Below are positions 8,242-15,853 of a stretch of 22,093 bases of DNA, piece after piece (position 1 is the first letter of the stretch; each line of letters begins with the position of its first letter). The position numbers were made by a program, and so were the translations under genes. Origin of the DNA: Thermoplasmata archaeon (GTDB lineage: Archaea > Thermoplasmatota > Thermoplasmata > Lutacidiplasmatales > UBA184); the NCBI GenBank assembly GCA_013044425.1, contig JABEUK010000020.1, positions 1-22,093 of the forward strand, in the 5' to 3' direction. The notes beneath the pieces were generated by a model. It ran no database searches. It was not told where the DNA came from and worked only from the letters and a program-made list of their open reading frames with translations.

Positions 8242-8251
8242 TCCTAAAGCG
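8242..8251 (-). promoter_or_regulatory. TATA-like box of the small CxxC protein gene
   Basis: The minus strand reads CGCTTTAGGA here, centred about 28 nt before the ATG at 8219. It is weak but well placed. Confidence 0.35.
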
Positions 8252-8273
8252 ATTGTGGCCGCGGGGAGCGCGG

Positions 8274-9173
8274 CTAGATGAACTCGTCCAAGACCTTCTC
8301 GTGGCCCTTGAGCCCCGCGGGCTGGGTCCAGAGCGGGCCGCCCTGCAGGACCTCCTCGAGGTCCTCGTACGTCGGCTTGGTGGCCCTGTAGAACAGTCCG
8401 ATCGGGATCTTGTCGCCCCACTCGATCGATCGCTCGAACGCCTTGGGCAGGCTCGTCGGGTCGTGACCGGCGGCTTCCAGCTTGTACACTCGCTGCCGGA
8501 AGTAATCGAACGTGTTCAGCTTGTTATACGTCACGCAGGGGCTCATCGTGTCGATGAGCGAGAATCCCTTGTGCTGGATGCCGTCGGCGATGAGGTCCGC
8601 GAGGTGCTTGACCTCCGCGGAGAATCCCCGGGCGACGTAGGTCGCACCGCTCGCGAGCGCGAGCGAGATCGGATCGATCGGGTTCTCGATCACCCCCTCG
8701 GGGGTTGACTTCGTTCGCTGCCCCATCATCGAGGTGGGGCTCGACTGACCGGTGGTGAGGCCGTAGATCTGGTTGTCCATGGTGACGTAAGTGAGGTTGA
8801 CATTGCGCCGCATCGCGTGGATGAGGTGACCGATGCCGATCCCGAAACCATCCCCGTCCCCCCCGGTCACGATGACCGTGAGGTCGTGGTTCGCCCAGCG
8901 GATCCCTTCTGCGACGGGAACGGCCCGTCCATGGATGCCGTGGAACCCGTAGCTCGATAGGAAGTGCGGGAGGTTGGACGAACAGCCGATCCCCGAGACG
9001 ATCACGACATTATGGCTGGGGATCCGCAAGCGCTTGACGGCCATCTCGACCGCGGCTACGACCCCAAAGTCCCCGCATCCGGGGCACCAGGTCGGCTTGG
9101 TGTCGGACCTACCGATGAGCGGGAGCGTGGGCCCCACCGCGGTGGGGACCGGACGGGCGCTCGTATCAGCCAT
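8274..9173 (-). CDS. 2-oxoacid:ferredoxin oxidoreductase, beta subunit
   Basis: This is the thiamine-pyrophosphate and Fe-S subunit of an enzyme that oxidatively decarboxylates a 2-oxoacid to acyl-CoA and reduces ferredoxin. The 299 residues include WCPGCGDFG with C30 and C33, GIGCSSN with C64, a late cysteine C213 in SPCVTYN (together a 4Fe-4S site), the TPP/Mg motif GDGDGFGIG from residue 105, and the DNQIYGLTTGQ.SPT segment typical of KorB-like archaeal enzymes. Substrate choice (2-oxoglutarate or broad 2-oxoacid) cannot be read with confidence. ATG 9173 overlaps the last 8 nt of the alpha gene and is preceded by GGGAGGT, so translation is coupled. No separate delta ferredoxin subunit is present, as in two-subunit archaeal enzymes. 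Confidence 0.95.
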   Translation of the reverse strand: MADTSARPVPTAVGPTLPLIGRSDTKPTWCPGCGDFGVVAAVEMAVKRLRIPSHNVVIVSGIGCSSNLPHFLSSYGFHGIHGRAVPVAEGIRWANHDLTVIVTGGDGDGFGIGIGHLIHAMRRNVNLTYVTMDNQIYGLTTGQSSPTSMMGQRTKSTPEGVIENPIDPISLALASGATYVARGFSAEVKHLADLIADGIQHKGFSLIDTMSPCVTYNKLNTFDYFRQRVYKLEAAGHDPTSLPKAFERSIEWGDKIPIGLFYRATKPTYEDLEEVLQGGPLWTQPAGLKGHEKVLDEFI

Positions 9174-10914
9174 CGGTGAGTACCTCCCGAGCTCGCGCAA
9201 CGAGCTCGTGCGGGTAGAAAGGTTCCCCATCGTACTTGAAGAGGGTGTTCGCTAGGTGGATCCCCGTCTCCGCTCGAAGGAGGCGGCCGAACTGACCGGT
9301 GAAGTTCCCCTCGACCAGGAGGGTCTTCTTCGTCTTCGCCATCGCCGCGCGCGTCGCCACCGCGTCCAGCGGGAACACGGTGGGGAAGTACAACAGATTG
9401 GTCGAGTGGCCCTGGGCCGCGAGGAGCGGCAGGGCATCTCGGACGGCGCCCACGGTCGATCCCCACGCCACGAACGTCAGCGCCGCATCCGGGGGGCCCT
9501 CGAACACCGGGGCCCGGGACGCAGCGGTGACTCCCGCGAGCTTGCGCATGCGCTTGTCCATCATGCGGGTACGTTCCGCGATCCAGACCGGGATGCCCGA
9601 TTTCACGTCGGAGATGAGGTGACCTTGGGCGTCGTGCTCGTCCGATCCCGTCACGTACTGAAGGCCCGGTTGGCCGGGCAAGGCGCGTGGAGAGACCCCC
9701 GATGCGGTGTAGGCGTAGCGACGGTACTCCATCGTCCCCGACGGAACCGTGAGAAGCGAAGGGATCGGGACGTCGGTCGGGACCTCCTCCCGATCGACCG
9801 TTGCGATGCTCTCGGAAAGGTGCAGATCGCTCGCCACGATCACTGGGATCTGCCAATCTTCGGCGAGCCGGAACGCATCGATCGTCGCCCGATACGCCTC
9901 CGCGGGGTTGGAGGGAGCGAGGATCGCGCGCGGGAAGTCGCCCTGTCCCGCCCCGAGCATGAGGTTGAGATCCCCCTGTTCGGTCTTCGTCGGGAGCCCG
10001 GTCGATGGACCCGCACGTTGGGACTCCACCACGACCAGCGGAACCTCGGTCATGCCCGCCATGCCCAGCGCTTCGACCATGAGAGAGAACCCTCCCCCGC
10101 TCGTCGCGGTCATCGCGCGAACCCCACCGTAGGAGGCCCCGATCGCCATGTGGATGGCCGCCAGTTCGTCCTCGGCCTGCTTCACGACGATCCCGAGCTC
10201 CTGGGCGTGGGCGGCGAGCCAATGCATGATCGAAGTCGCGGGAGTCATCGGGTACTGGGCCAGGAACTTGCAACCCGCGGCGGCCGCCCCGAGGGCGATC
10301 GCCTGGTTGCCGGTCATGAGGAGCTTCGGAGGTCCGGCTCGGTGGACGGCACGTTCGCTGATGCTCGCGTGCCGCCCGGCGTACTCGTAGCCGTCGGTGC
10401 TGGCTCGGAGGTTCCACTGGAGGATGTCTCCGGCTTTCTTGCCGAACGAATCGGTCAGGACCCCGTGGAGCACGTCGAGCGGAATGCCCGAGATGAACGC
10501 CGCGGCCCCGAGGCCCACCGCGTTCTGTAGGATCGGTTGGGTCGTGTACTTGCGGGCGAGCTCCATCGTCGGGAGGGGGAGGGCTCGGGTGCCCACGGGG
10601 AGTTCCGAGTCCGCGATCTGGAGCCGCTCCGGATCGTAGATCACGGTCGCGCCCGGACGCAACGCGGGAGCGTGCACGTCGAAGGTCTCCCGGTTGAGGC
10701 AGTACAGCAGATCGGCGCCGTCGCCCTGAGAGTACGGCCGCTCGGAGGAGGTGCGTGCCTGGAACCAAACGTGGCCGCCTCGGATCACCGACTGGTAGGC
10801 GTTCAGGCCGAAGACGTGCAGGCCCATCCGGGAGAATGATCGGGAGAATGCATCTCCGATCGAAGCGATCCCATCGCCCGCCTCGCCTCCGGCGCGTAGC
10901 GAGATTTCCGGCAC
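9166..10914 (-). CDS. 2-oxoacid:ferredoxin oxidoreductase, fused gamma-alpha subunit
   Basis: The 582-residue protein joins the gamma domain (about residues 1-190, starting ISLRAGGEAGDGI and including YQSVIRGGHVWFQ) to the alpha domain, which begins near LLMTGNQAIALGA and carries YPMTPATS at 221-228, a variant of the YPITPA signature. Downstream are QAEDELAAIHMAIGA, ATSGGGFSLM and the final transketolase-C-like domain with the LVEGNFTGQFGRLLR segment. It pairs with the beta subunit encoded next, and together they form the pyruvate/2-oxoglutarate-type ferredoxin oxidoreductase. The start is GTG 10914, placed about 28 nt after a good TATA-like box, so the message is probably leaderless. The gene diverges from moaD. 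Electrons go to ferredoxin, and the acyl-CoA product could feed the ADP-forming synthetase encoded nearby (inference). Confidence 0.95.
   Translation of the reverse strand: MPEISLRAGGEAGDGIASIGDAFSRSFSRMGLHVFGLNAYQSVIRGGHVWFQARTSSERPYSQGDGADLLYCLNRETFDVHAPALRPGATVIYDPERLQIADSELPVGTRALPLPTMELARKYTTQPILQNAVGLGAAAFISGIPLDVLHGVLTDSFGKKAGDILQWNLRASTDGYEYAGRHASISERAVHRAGPPKLLMTGNQAIALGAAAAGCKFLAQYPMTPATSIMHWLAAHAQELGIVVKQAEDELAAIHMAIGASYGGVRAMTATSGGGFSLMVEALGMAGMTEVPLVVVESQRAGPSTGLPTKTEQGDLNLMLGAGQGDFPRAILAPSNPAEAYRATIDAFRLAEDWQIPVIVASDLHLSESIATVDREEVPTDVPIPSLLTVPSGTMEYRRYAYTASGVSPRALPGQPGLQYVTGSDEHDAQGHLISDVKSGIPVWIAERTRMMDKRMRKLAGVTAASRAPVFEGPPDAALTFVAWGSTVGAVRDALPLLAAQGHSTNLLYFPTVFPLDAVATRAAMAKTKKTLLVEGNFTGQFGRLLRAETGIHLANTLFKYDGEPFYPHELVARAREVLTDG
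9182..9188 (-). promoter_or_regulatory. Shine-Dalgarno site for the oxidoreductase beta gene
   Basis: The minus strand reads GGGAGGT, 8 nt before the ATG at 9173 and inside the end of the alpha gene. It selects ATG 9173 over in-frame upstream codons and marks coupled translation. Confidence 0.7.
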
Positions 10915-10936
10915 GAACCGAATGAAGCGGGCGAGC

Positions 10937-10946
10937 GTAATTAAGC
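10937..10946 (-). promoter_or_regulatory. TATA-like box of the oxidoreductase operon
   Basis: The minus strand reads GCTTAATTAC, centred about 28 nt before the GTG start at 10914, in otherwise GC-rich sequence. Confidence 0.6.
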
Positions 10947-10973
10947 GGTTCGGGAACCCCGGGGCCCGGTAGG

Positions 10974-10983
10974 ATAACGATTA
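10974..10983 (+). promoter_or_regulatory. TATA-like box of moaD
   Basis: ATAACGATTA is centred about 31 nt before the GTG at 11010. It is separate from the oxidoreductase promoter on the other strand. Confidence 0.45.
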
Positions 10984-11009
10984 GTCTGGGTGGGGGACTA
11001 GCACGGTCC

Positions 11010-11267
11010 GTGAATCGACGCCTGAAGGTCCTCCTGTTCGCTACCGCCCGGGAAGCCGTGGGACGGTCCCGGGTCGATGTGGACATCCCCAAGAACGGGT
11101 CCACCGTGCGCCAGGTCGTCGCGCTGCTGGCCCGAGATTACCCCCGTCTCGCCGGGGTCCTGACGAGCTGTCGCTTCACCCGCAACGGAGAGTACGTACA
11201 GGGTTGGTCGGCACGCGTCCGGCCGGGCGATGAGTTCGCGATCCACCCGCCGTACAGCGGGGGTTGA
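11010..11267 (+). CDS. moaD: MoaD-family sulfur carrier (molybdopterin synthase small subunit)
   Basis: The 85-residue ubiquitin-like protein ends in PPYSGG. The terminal GG is the site that becomes a thiocarboxylate and donates sulfur to precursor Z in molybdopterin synthesis. The body (KVLLFATAREAVGRS..., then a VRPGDEFAIHPP turn) matches MoaD/ThiS folds. The adjacent moaE makes MoaD the better call than ThiS or a SAMP-type protein modifier, although archaeal carriers can serve more than one pathway. The start is GTG 11010, a few bases after the predicted transcription start. The moaE reading frame begins at or just before the moaD stop, so the pair is co-translated. Confidence 0.88.
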   Translation: MNRRLKVLLFATAREAVGRSRVDVDIPKNGSTVRQVVALLARDYPRLAGVLTSCRFTRNGEYVQGWSARVRPGDEFAIHPPYSGG

Positions 11268-11271
11268 TCGG

Positions 11272-11712
11272 TTGTCGGTCCGGCTCTCCGCTCGGCCTTT
11301 GTCGCCCGTGCAGGCGCTGAAGGAGCTCGGAGCCCCCGGCCTCGGAGGTATCGTACTGTTCGTGGGCCGCGTCCGCCCCGATCGGACGCGGCTCGGACGG
11401 GTCCGGGCGCTCACCTACGAGTCGCACCGCGCACTCGCGTTGGAGGAGTTCCGGGCGCTCGAGGCGGAGGCCCGAGAGCGCTACGAGGTGGGTCGGATCG
11501 TGATTTGGCATCGCATCGGCACCGTGCCTGTCGCAGAACCGTCGGTGGTGATCGGGGCGGCGAGCGCCCACCGTCGCGCGGCGTTCGATGCGACGTCCAT
11601 GCTCATCGAGCGGTTGAAGTCCGACGTACCGTTGTGGAAGTCGGAGCGAGTACGACCCGGGCGTCCACTGCGACGGCGCCCTTCCCGCGGGCCCGCACGA
11701 TCAGCGGGTTGA
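11272..11712 (+). CDS. moaE: Molybdopterin synthase large subunit MoaE
   Basis: MoaE with MoaD converts precursor Z to molybdopterin. Diagnostic segments are GGIVLFVGRVR, YESHRALALEEF, HRIGTVPVAEPSVVIG, SAHRRAAF and the active-site block LKSDVPLWKSE, whose lysines (about K116 and K123) match the catalytic lysines of the family. The start is uncertain. TTG 11272 gives 146 residues and the usual short N-terminus, while ATG 11230 would overlap moaD by 38 nt and add 14 residues that look like shadow. The last ~20 residues, after WKSERVRPG, are Arg/Pro-rich and unlike the family. This 3' end lies opposite the end of the acyl-CoA synthetase gene and overlaps it by 110 nt. Confidence 0.9.
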   Translation: MSVRLSARPLSPVQALKELGAPGLGGIVLFVGRVRPDRTRLGRVRALTYESHRALALEEFRALEAEARERYEVGRIVIWHRIGTVPVAEPSVVIGAASAHRRAAFDATSMLIERLKSDVPLWKSERVRPGRPLRRRPSRGPARSAG

Positions 11713-13765
11713 TGTCCAACTCCGCGATCTCGGGAATCTCTACCGCGAGCTGGGAGACCCGTTCCAACGTCTCGTACAGGGCCGAGAGGTCGCTCGGCGC
11801 CTCGCCTCGAACTCCGAGCAGGAGGGGAAAGGCCCGGATCGACGAGACCATGTTCACCGCCGAGAGAGGTACGATCGGCGCGAGCCGGAAGGTAACATCC
11901 TGGAGAACCTCCACGTAGATCCCCCCCATTCCGAAGACGAGGATGGGGCCAAAGTTGCGGTCGCGTTGGATCCCGATCAGGACCTCCTTGCCCCCGGAGA
12001 TCTCCTGTTCGATCTCGAACCCGTCGATCCGCGCCTTCGGGGCGTTCGCGGCGATCGACCGCTCCATCCGATCCCAGGCTCGGCCGAGACCGTCGGCGTC
12101 CGCGAGATGCAGCGCGACCCCGCCGACATCGGTCTTGTGGGAGATGTCCCGGGATGCGACCTTGAGAACGACGGGGTAACCCACCTTCGCCGCGAGCCGA
12201 AGCGCCTCGGTCCGGCTCCGGGCGTGGGCGTGGCCGGGAAACCCGATGCCATACGCTTCGAGGAGCGTGCGGGCGACGTACTCGGGGAGCACGGTCTCTC
12301 CCCGTCTAAGGAAGCTTCGAACGAGCGTGCGGGCACGGCGGGAATCCACCCCGAACCGTCGCACGGTCGTGCGTCGGCGCGCGCGCCAGGTGTTGTACTG
12401 CTGGAGGCTGGCGAGTCCCTGGATCGCTTCCTCGGGGAACGTGAAGGTGGGTACGCCCCGGTCCTCGAGGTACCCGACCTCGCGCGACAGGTCGGTGAGC
12501 CCAAAGAGGCAGGCCGCCACGGGCTTCTTGGACCGCCCGCGGCCGTCCGAGATCGCGGCGGCGGCGGCCGAGCCCGTGAGCGGCCCGGTCGGGGTGGCGA
12601 TCACGAGGGCCCCATCGATTTGGGGAGAAGCGAGGAGGCTGCGCAAGGCCCGTCGGTACTGCTCGGGCCTCGCGTCCGCGGTCATGTCGAGCGGGTTCGC
12701 GAGGCTGGCCGACGGGGAGAGATGGGGAGCGAGGGATCGTTGGATGCGGGCGGCTGGAGCGGGAAGCTCGAGATGATTGCGCGCACATGCGTCCGCCGCG
12801 ACGATCCCGGGCCCGCCGGAGTTGGTGAGGATCGCCAGCCGGGGGCCGGCGAGGCGCGCGTCAGTGGCGAAGATCTTGGCCGAACGGAACAGTTCGCCGA
12901 TCGTTTCCGCTCGCAGGACGCCCGACTGGGCGAACAGCGCATCGTAGAGTCGGTCCTGGCCGGAATGTGCGAGCGAGCCGGTATGGCTCAGGGCGGCACG
13001 TTCGCCCGCTGGGGTTCGACCACTCTTGATGACGAGCACCGGCTTGGTATCCGTCACCTTACGGGCGGACTCTAGGAAGCGACGTCCGTCCGCGAGGCTC
13101 TCGACGTAGAGGAGAACGACCTTGGTCGCCTCGTCGTCCTTGAGCGATAGAAGGAGATCGTTCTCGTCCACCCCCGCTCGGTTGCCCATCGATACGAACC
13201 GGGAGAAGCCGATCCGCTCGGCGATCCCGTACTGCAGGATCCCGGCGCACAGCGCTCCGCTCTGCGAGACGAACGCGATGTTGCCGCGGGGAGGGAGCTG
13301 TTCACTGAAGGTGGCGTTCAGGCCAACGCTGGGGTCGGTGTTGAGCACACCGAAGCAGTTCGGCCCGACGATCGACATCCGATGGCGTCGTACCGTCCGG
13401 ATCAGCCGGTCCTCGAGCTTGGCCCCCTCCGCGCCGACCTCGCGGAAGCCGGCCGAGATGACCACGACCCCGCGGGTCCCGCGCCGGCCCAGCTGGTCCA
13501 CGACCCGCTCTACCCTCGGTGCGGGCACGATCACGATGGCGAGCTCCGGGGCCTCGGGAAGATCGGCGACGCGGGAGTAGCAACGCACGCCCGAGACGCT
13601 CTTCCACGCCGGGTTGACGGGGTACACGACTCCCCGGTATCCGGCCCCAAGGAGGTTGCGGAACAGGCCCGCGCCCACCGCGCCCGGCCGGTTCGATGCG
13701 CCGATCACGGCGATCGAGCGAGGACGGAACAGCTCCTCGAGTGCCGGCGATCGACCCACCACCAT
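11603..13765 (-). CDS. ADP-forming acyl-CoA (acetyl-CoA) synthetase, alpha-beta fusion
   Basis: The enzyme converts acyl-CoA, ADP and phosphate to the acid, CoA and ATP, conserving energy after ferredoxin-linked 2-oxoacid oxidation. The 720 residues contain the alpha part, with CoA-binding AVIGASNRPGAVG near the start, VGPNCFGV, FVSQSGALCAG, and the phosphorylated histidine in LSHTGSLAHSG (H261). They then contain the beta ATP-grasp part from about residue 495, with the second histidine in ISHKTDVGGV (H543) and FGMGGIYVEVLQDVTF. Order and length fit the fused form also seen in many archaea; GNAT-fused protein acetyltransferases share the core, but no GNAT domain is present here. ATG 13765 is chosen because the upstream open frame crosses the promoter. 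The 3' end overlaps moaE. Confidence 0.93.
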   Translation of the reverse strand: MVVGRSPALEELFRPRSIAVIGASNRPGAVGAGLFRNLLGAGYRGVVYPVNPAWKSVSGVRCYSRVADLPEAPELAIVIVPAPRVERVVDQLGRRGTRGVVVISAGFREVGAEGAKLEDRLIRTVRRHRMSIVGPNCFGVLNTDPSVGLNATFSEQLPPRGNIAFVSQSGALCAGILQYGIAERIGFSRFVSMGNRAGVDENDLLLSLKDDEATKVVLLYVESLADGRRFLESARKVTDTKPVLVIKSGRTPAGERAALSHTGSLAHSGQDRLYDALFAQSGVLRAETIGELFRSAKIFATDARLAGPRLAILTNSGGPGIVAADACARNHLELPAPAARIQRSLAPHLSPSASLANPLDMTADARPEQYRRALRSLLASPQIDGALVIATPTGPLTGSAAAAAISDGRGRSKKPVAACLFGLTDLSREVGYLEDRGVPTFTFPEEAIQGLASLQQYNTWRARRRTTVRRFGVDSRRARTLVRSFLRRGETVLPEYVARTLLEAYGIGFPGHAHARSRTEALRLAAKVGYPVVLKVASRDISHKTDVGGVALHLADADGLGRAWDRMERSIAANAPKARIDGFEIEQEISGGKEVLIGIQRDRNFGPILVFGMGGIYVEVLQDVTFRLAPIVPLSAVNMVSSIRAFPLLLGVRGEAPSDLSALYETLERVSQLAVEIPEIAELDINPLIVRARGKGAVAVDARVVLAPTSTTVRRTSTAR

Positions 13766-13800
13766 GCGCGCGGCTTCCCCGGCGGGGCACGGGAGCGCGC

Positions 13801-13810
13801 GTAATATAGA
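13801..13810. promoter_or_regulatory. TATA-like element shared by the synthetase and mrp genes
   Basis: GTAATATAGA (TCTATATTAC on the minus strand) is the only AT-rich patch in the 69-nt divergent gap. It lies about 30 nt before the mrp ATG (13835) and about 40 nt before the synthetase ATG (13765), so it could serve both directions. Confidence 0.5.
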
Positions 13811-13834
13811 CACGGCATCGTTCTCCGGCTCGAC

Positions 13835-14707
13835 ATGGCGACCGATCCTCCAGCTGAGGGCGCGCACCCTCCCTCCACACCCCCGGCAGGTCCCCAGCCT
13901 CGGGGCCCGAGCCGGGGAGTCCTTCAGCGGATGGACAAGGGCCAGATCCGGCATGTGGTCGCGATCGGGAGCGGAAAGGGGGGCGTCGGAAAATCCTCCG
14001 CCACCGCCCTCCTCGCCGCCGAGCTGCGTCGCCGGGAGCTGCGCGTCGGGATCCTGGACGCCGATGTGACAGGGCCGTCGATGCCGAAACTGCTCGGCCT
14101 GACCGGACCCCTAGTCGACCGAGGGGAGGGCATCGAACCGTCGACCTCTCCGAGCGGCGTCGTGGTCATCTCCTCCCAGTTCCTCGTCGAGGACGAGCAG
14201 ACTCCCGTGATCTGGCGAGGACCGCTCGTGACACGGCTCATCACCCAGTTCTTCGGTGGTGTCAACTGGGGAGCGCTCGACTACCTGCTCATCGACATGC
14301 CACCGGGAACGAGCGACGTGCCGCTCACCGTCTTCCAGACGATCCCCATCGATGGAATGATCTTCGTCTTCACGCCGCAGGACCTCGCCGCGCTGATCGT
14401 CAAGAAGGCGATGAACATGGCGCGCGACCTGCACGTCCCGCTCATCGGCGTCGTGGAGAACATGGCCGAACTGACGTGCCCCCAGTGCGGCCACCATATC
14501 GCGCCGTTCGGACCGAGCCATGTCGATGCGGTCGCTCGCGAGTACGGGGTCCCCGTGATCGCCCACCTACCCCTCGATCCGAGGCTCTCCGAACTCTGCG
14601 ATGCCGGCCGGATCGAGCAGTACGCGGTCCCCTCCGTGGCGGCGTACGCCGACACCTTCCTCGCCGCGATCGACCGGACCGAGAAAGCGAAGCTCACGAC
14701 CCTGTAG
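13835..14707 (+). CDS. mrp: Mrp/NBP35-family Fe-S carrier P-loop ATPase
   Basis: The 290-residue protein is an ApbC/Mrp/NBP35 ATPase that binds and transfers 4Fe-4S clusters to target enzymes. It shows a deviant Walker A, GKGGVGKSS (47-55), then LDADVTGPSMPKLLG, IDMPPGTSDVPLTVFQ, and the CPQC pair (C215, C218) that bridges a cluster between two subunits. The first ~30 residues are Pro/Gly-rich and disordered; the fold begins near IRHVVAIGSGKGG. ATG 13835 lies about 30 nt after a TATA-like element, so the transcript is probably leaderless. Its partner gene across that element makes an acyl-CoA synthetase, and many Fe-S proteins of the region (oxidoreductase, glycosylase) would be clients in principle (inference). 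Confidence 0.94.
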   Translation: MATDPPAEGAHPPSTPPAGPQPRGPSRGVLQRMDKGQIRHVVAIGSGKGGVGKSSATALLAAELRRRELRVGILDADVTGPSMPKLLGLTGPLVDRGEGIEPSTSPSGVVVISSQFLVEDEQTPVIWRGPLVTRLITQFFGGVNWGALDYLLIDMPPGTSDVPLTVFQTIPIDGMIFVFTPQDLAALIVKKAMNMARDLHVPLIGVVENMAELTCPQCGHHIAPFGPSHVDAVAREYGVPVIAHLPLDPRLSELCDAGRIEQYAVPSVAAYADTFLAAIDRTEKAKLTTL

Positions 14708-14743
14708 ACGAGTCTGGGTCTCCGGTACCGGACGTTGCGCCGC

Positions 14744-15397
14744 CTAGACCCGCGAAACGAATCGGGAGGGAGCGCGTGCCGGCAGCCGGAGGAGATGCGT
14801 GCTGATCACGAGCGCCCACAGGAGCACCGGAGCGACGACGATCCGCTCGACCGTGCCGGGTCCGAGCGGACCCCACACACCGAACAGGAAGATCACGAGG
14901 GCTACGAGCGTGACGGCCCCGAGAGCGATCGTGAACGCGCGGAACGGGGCCCAGTGCGTTCGGGTCGGCATCGCTCCCCCGCCCAAGAGCAAGAGGCCGA
15001 CGCCGCTCGGCGCGAAGACGAGCAGCGAGGCGATGGCGTGGGCGGTTCCGTTGAGATTCTCGGGGAAGACGCCGACGCAGATCGCGGCGACGCCCGCAAG
15101 CCCCAGCAGCAGGAGCCCGATCGCACGGGCCGAGCCCGGGGTGAAGGCGCTCCAGATGAGCAGGACGCCGACCACGGTCAGGATCCCGAGCGCCGCGATG
15201 GAACCGTCGAATACGTAGTACCACGGGGACAGGCTCGTGTTCCCCAGGTCGCTGATGTAGTTCTGGGCGAGGGAGTAGTTGGGGTATCCGAACTGGGCGA
15301 CGATCATCGCGGCGATGAACTGAAGAACGCCTACGATGAGGCCGAGCGCCCCGTAGTGCACGGTGCGATGCATGAGGGGCCGGCTGGAAACCGTCAT
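14744..15397 (-). CDS. DUF998-like integral membrane protein
   Basis: The 217-residue protein has about six hydrophobic helices. The motif at residues 38-52 (YPNYSLAQNYISDLG), just after the first helix, is the hallmark of DUF998 proteins, whose function is unknown. The region between helices 3 and 4 contains VGVFPENLNGTAHAIAS, also typical. The frame is open to ATG 15436, but that codon lies inside the TATA-like box TCTTTATG, so it cannot be in the message if the box is used; ATG 15397 (or 15373) follows at a suitable distance. It converges with mrp, with a 12-bp perfect palindrome in the 36-nt gap. Homologues often travel as single genes, so context gives no function. Confidence 0.82.
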   Translation of the reverse strand: MTVSSRPLMHRTVHYGALGLIVGVLQFIAAMIVAQFGYPNYSLAQNYISDLGNTSLSPWYYVFDGSIAALGILTVVGVLLIWSAFTPGSARAIGLLLLGLAGVAAICVGVFPENLNGTAHAIASLLVFAPSGVGLLLLGGGAMPTRTHWAPFRAFTIALGAVTLVALVIFLFGVWGPLGPGTVERIVVAPVLLWALVISTHLLRLPARAPSRFVSRV

Positions 15398-15433
15398 GGA
15401 GGGCTGCTCCCAACGGAAATCCGGCGGCTCCCC

Positions 15434-15441
15434 CATAAAGA
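15434..15441 (-). promoter_or_regulatory. TATA-like box of the DUF998-like gene
   Basis: The minus strand reads TCTTTATG, about 40 nt before ATG 15397. The same TCTTTATGGG string occurs before the arginine decarboxylase gene, and in both cases it contains the longest-frame ATG. Confidence 0.5.
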
Positions 15442-15450
15442 CATGTGTGC

Positions 15451-15846
15451 ATGCGAAGCCGTCCGGTCGCTCATCGATCCCGACGACCGATTTCCGGGTG
15501 GATCGCCCGCATCAACCCCAAATACGCTCTCGGGGTCGGTCTAGGGATGACCGCGATCCTGTTCGCCGTTCCCGGCACCCGGCGGGCCGAGCTCGACACG
15601 ATCCTGAAGGAGGATCGGGTCGCACGACAGAGTCAGAAGATCCGCGATGCGGCCACGCTCGGGGGAAAAGCGGGCGAGCTCTTCGTCCTGGTGGAGGGCT
15701 CGGAGGCAGCCGTCAGGATCGCAGAGGAGTTGCTCGCGAAGATCGGAACGAAGCTTCCCTCCGCCGAGCACGAACGGGTCCTTCACCGCATGAAGGAAGA
15801 GGACGAGTCCGCTTCCGCCGGCATGGGTCTGTTCTTCACCGAGTAA
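15451..15846 (+). CDS. Hypothetical protein, small, conserved-looking
   Basis: I do not recognise this protein. From ATG 15451 it has 131 residues: an Arg/Ser-rich start, a hydrophobic stretch around YALGVGLGMTAILFAV, then a charged mixed alpha/beta part (GKAGELFVLVEGSEAAVRIAEELLA) and a Met/Glu-rich end finishing GLFFTE. Wobble positions in the second half are strongly G/C like the neighbours, which supports real coding. The start is unsure: ATG 15547 would give 99 residues and would fit transcription from the TATA-like patch at 15434-15441 read forward; GTG 15445 is also possible. It is flanked by a divergent DUF998-like gene and, 7 nt after its stop, the convergent GPN-loop GTPase. Confidence 0.7.
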   Translation: MRSRPVAHRSRRPISGWIARINPKYALGVGLGMTAILFAVPGTRRAELDTILKEDRVARQSQKIRDAATLGGKAGELFVLVEGSEAAVRIAEELLAKIGTKLPSAEHERVLHRMKEEDESASAGMGLFFTE

Positions 15847-15853
15847 GGTGGGC

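Noticed and set aside
9056..11104. 682-codon open frame on the minus strand
   Set aside because: It is an alternative frame of the oxidoreductase alpha gene; the composition is Arg/Gly/Pro-rich with no recognisable domain.
11230..11271. ATG 11230 as the moaE start
   Set aside because: It would add 14 residues antisense-like in character and overlap moaD by 38 nt; family members begin near TTG 11272. It is kept as an alternative.
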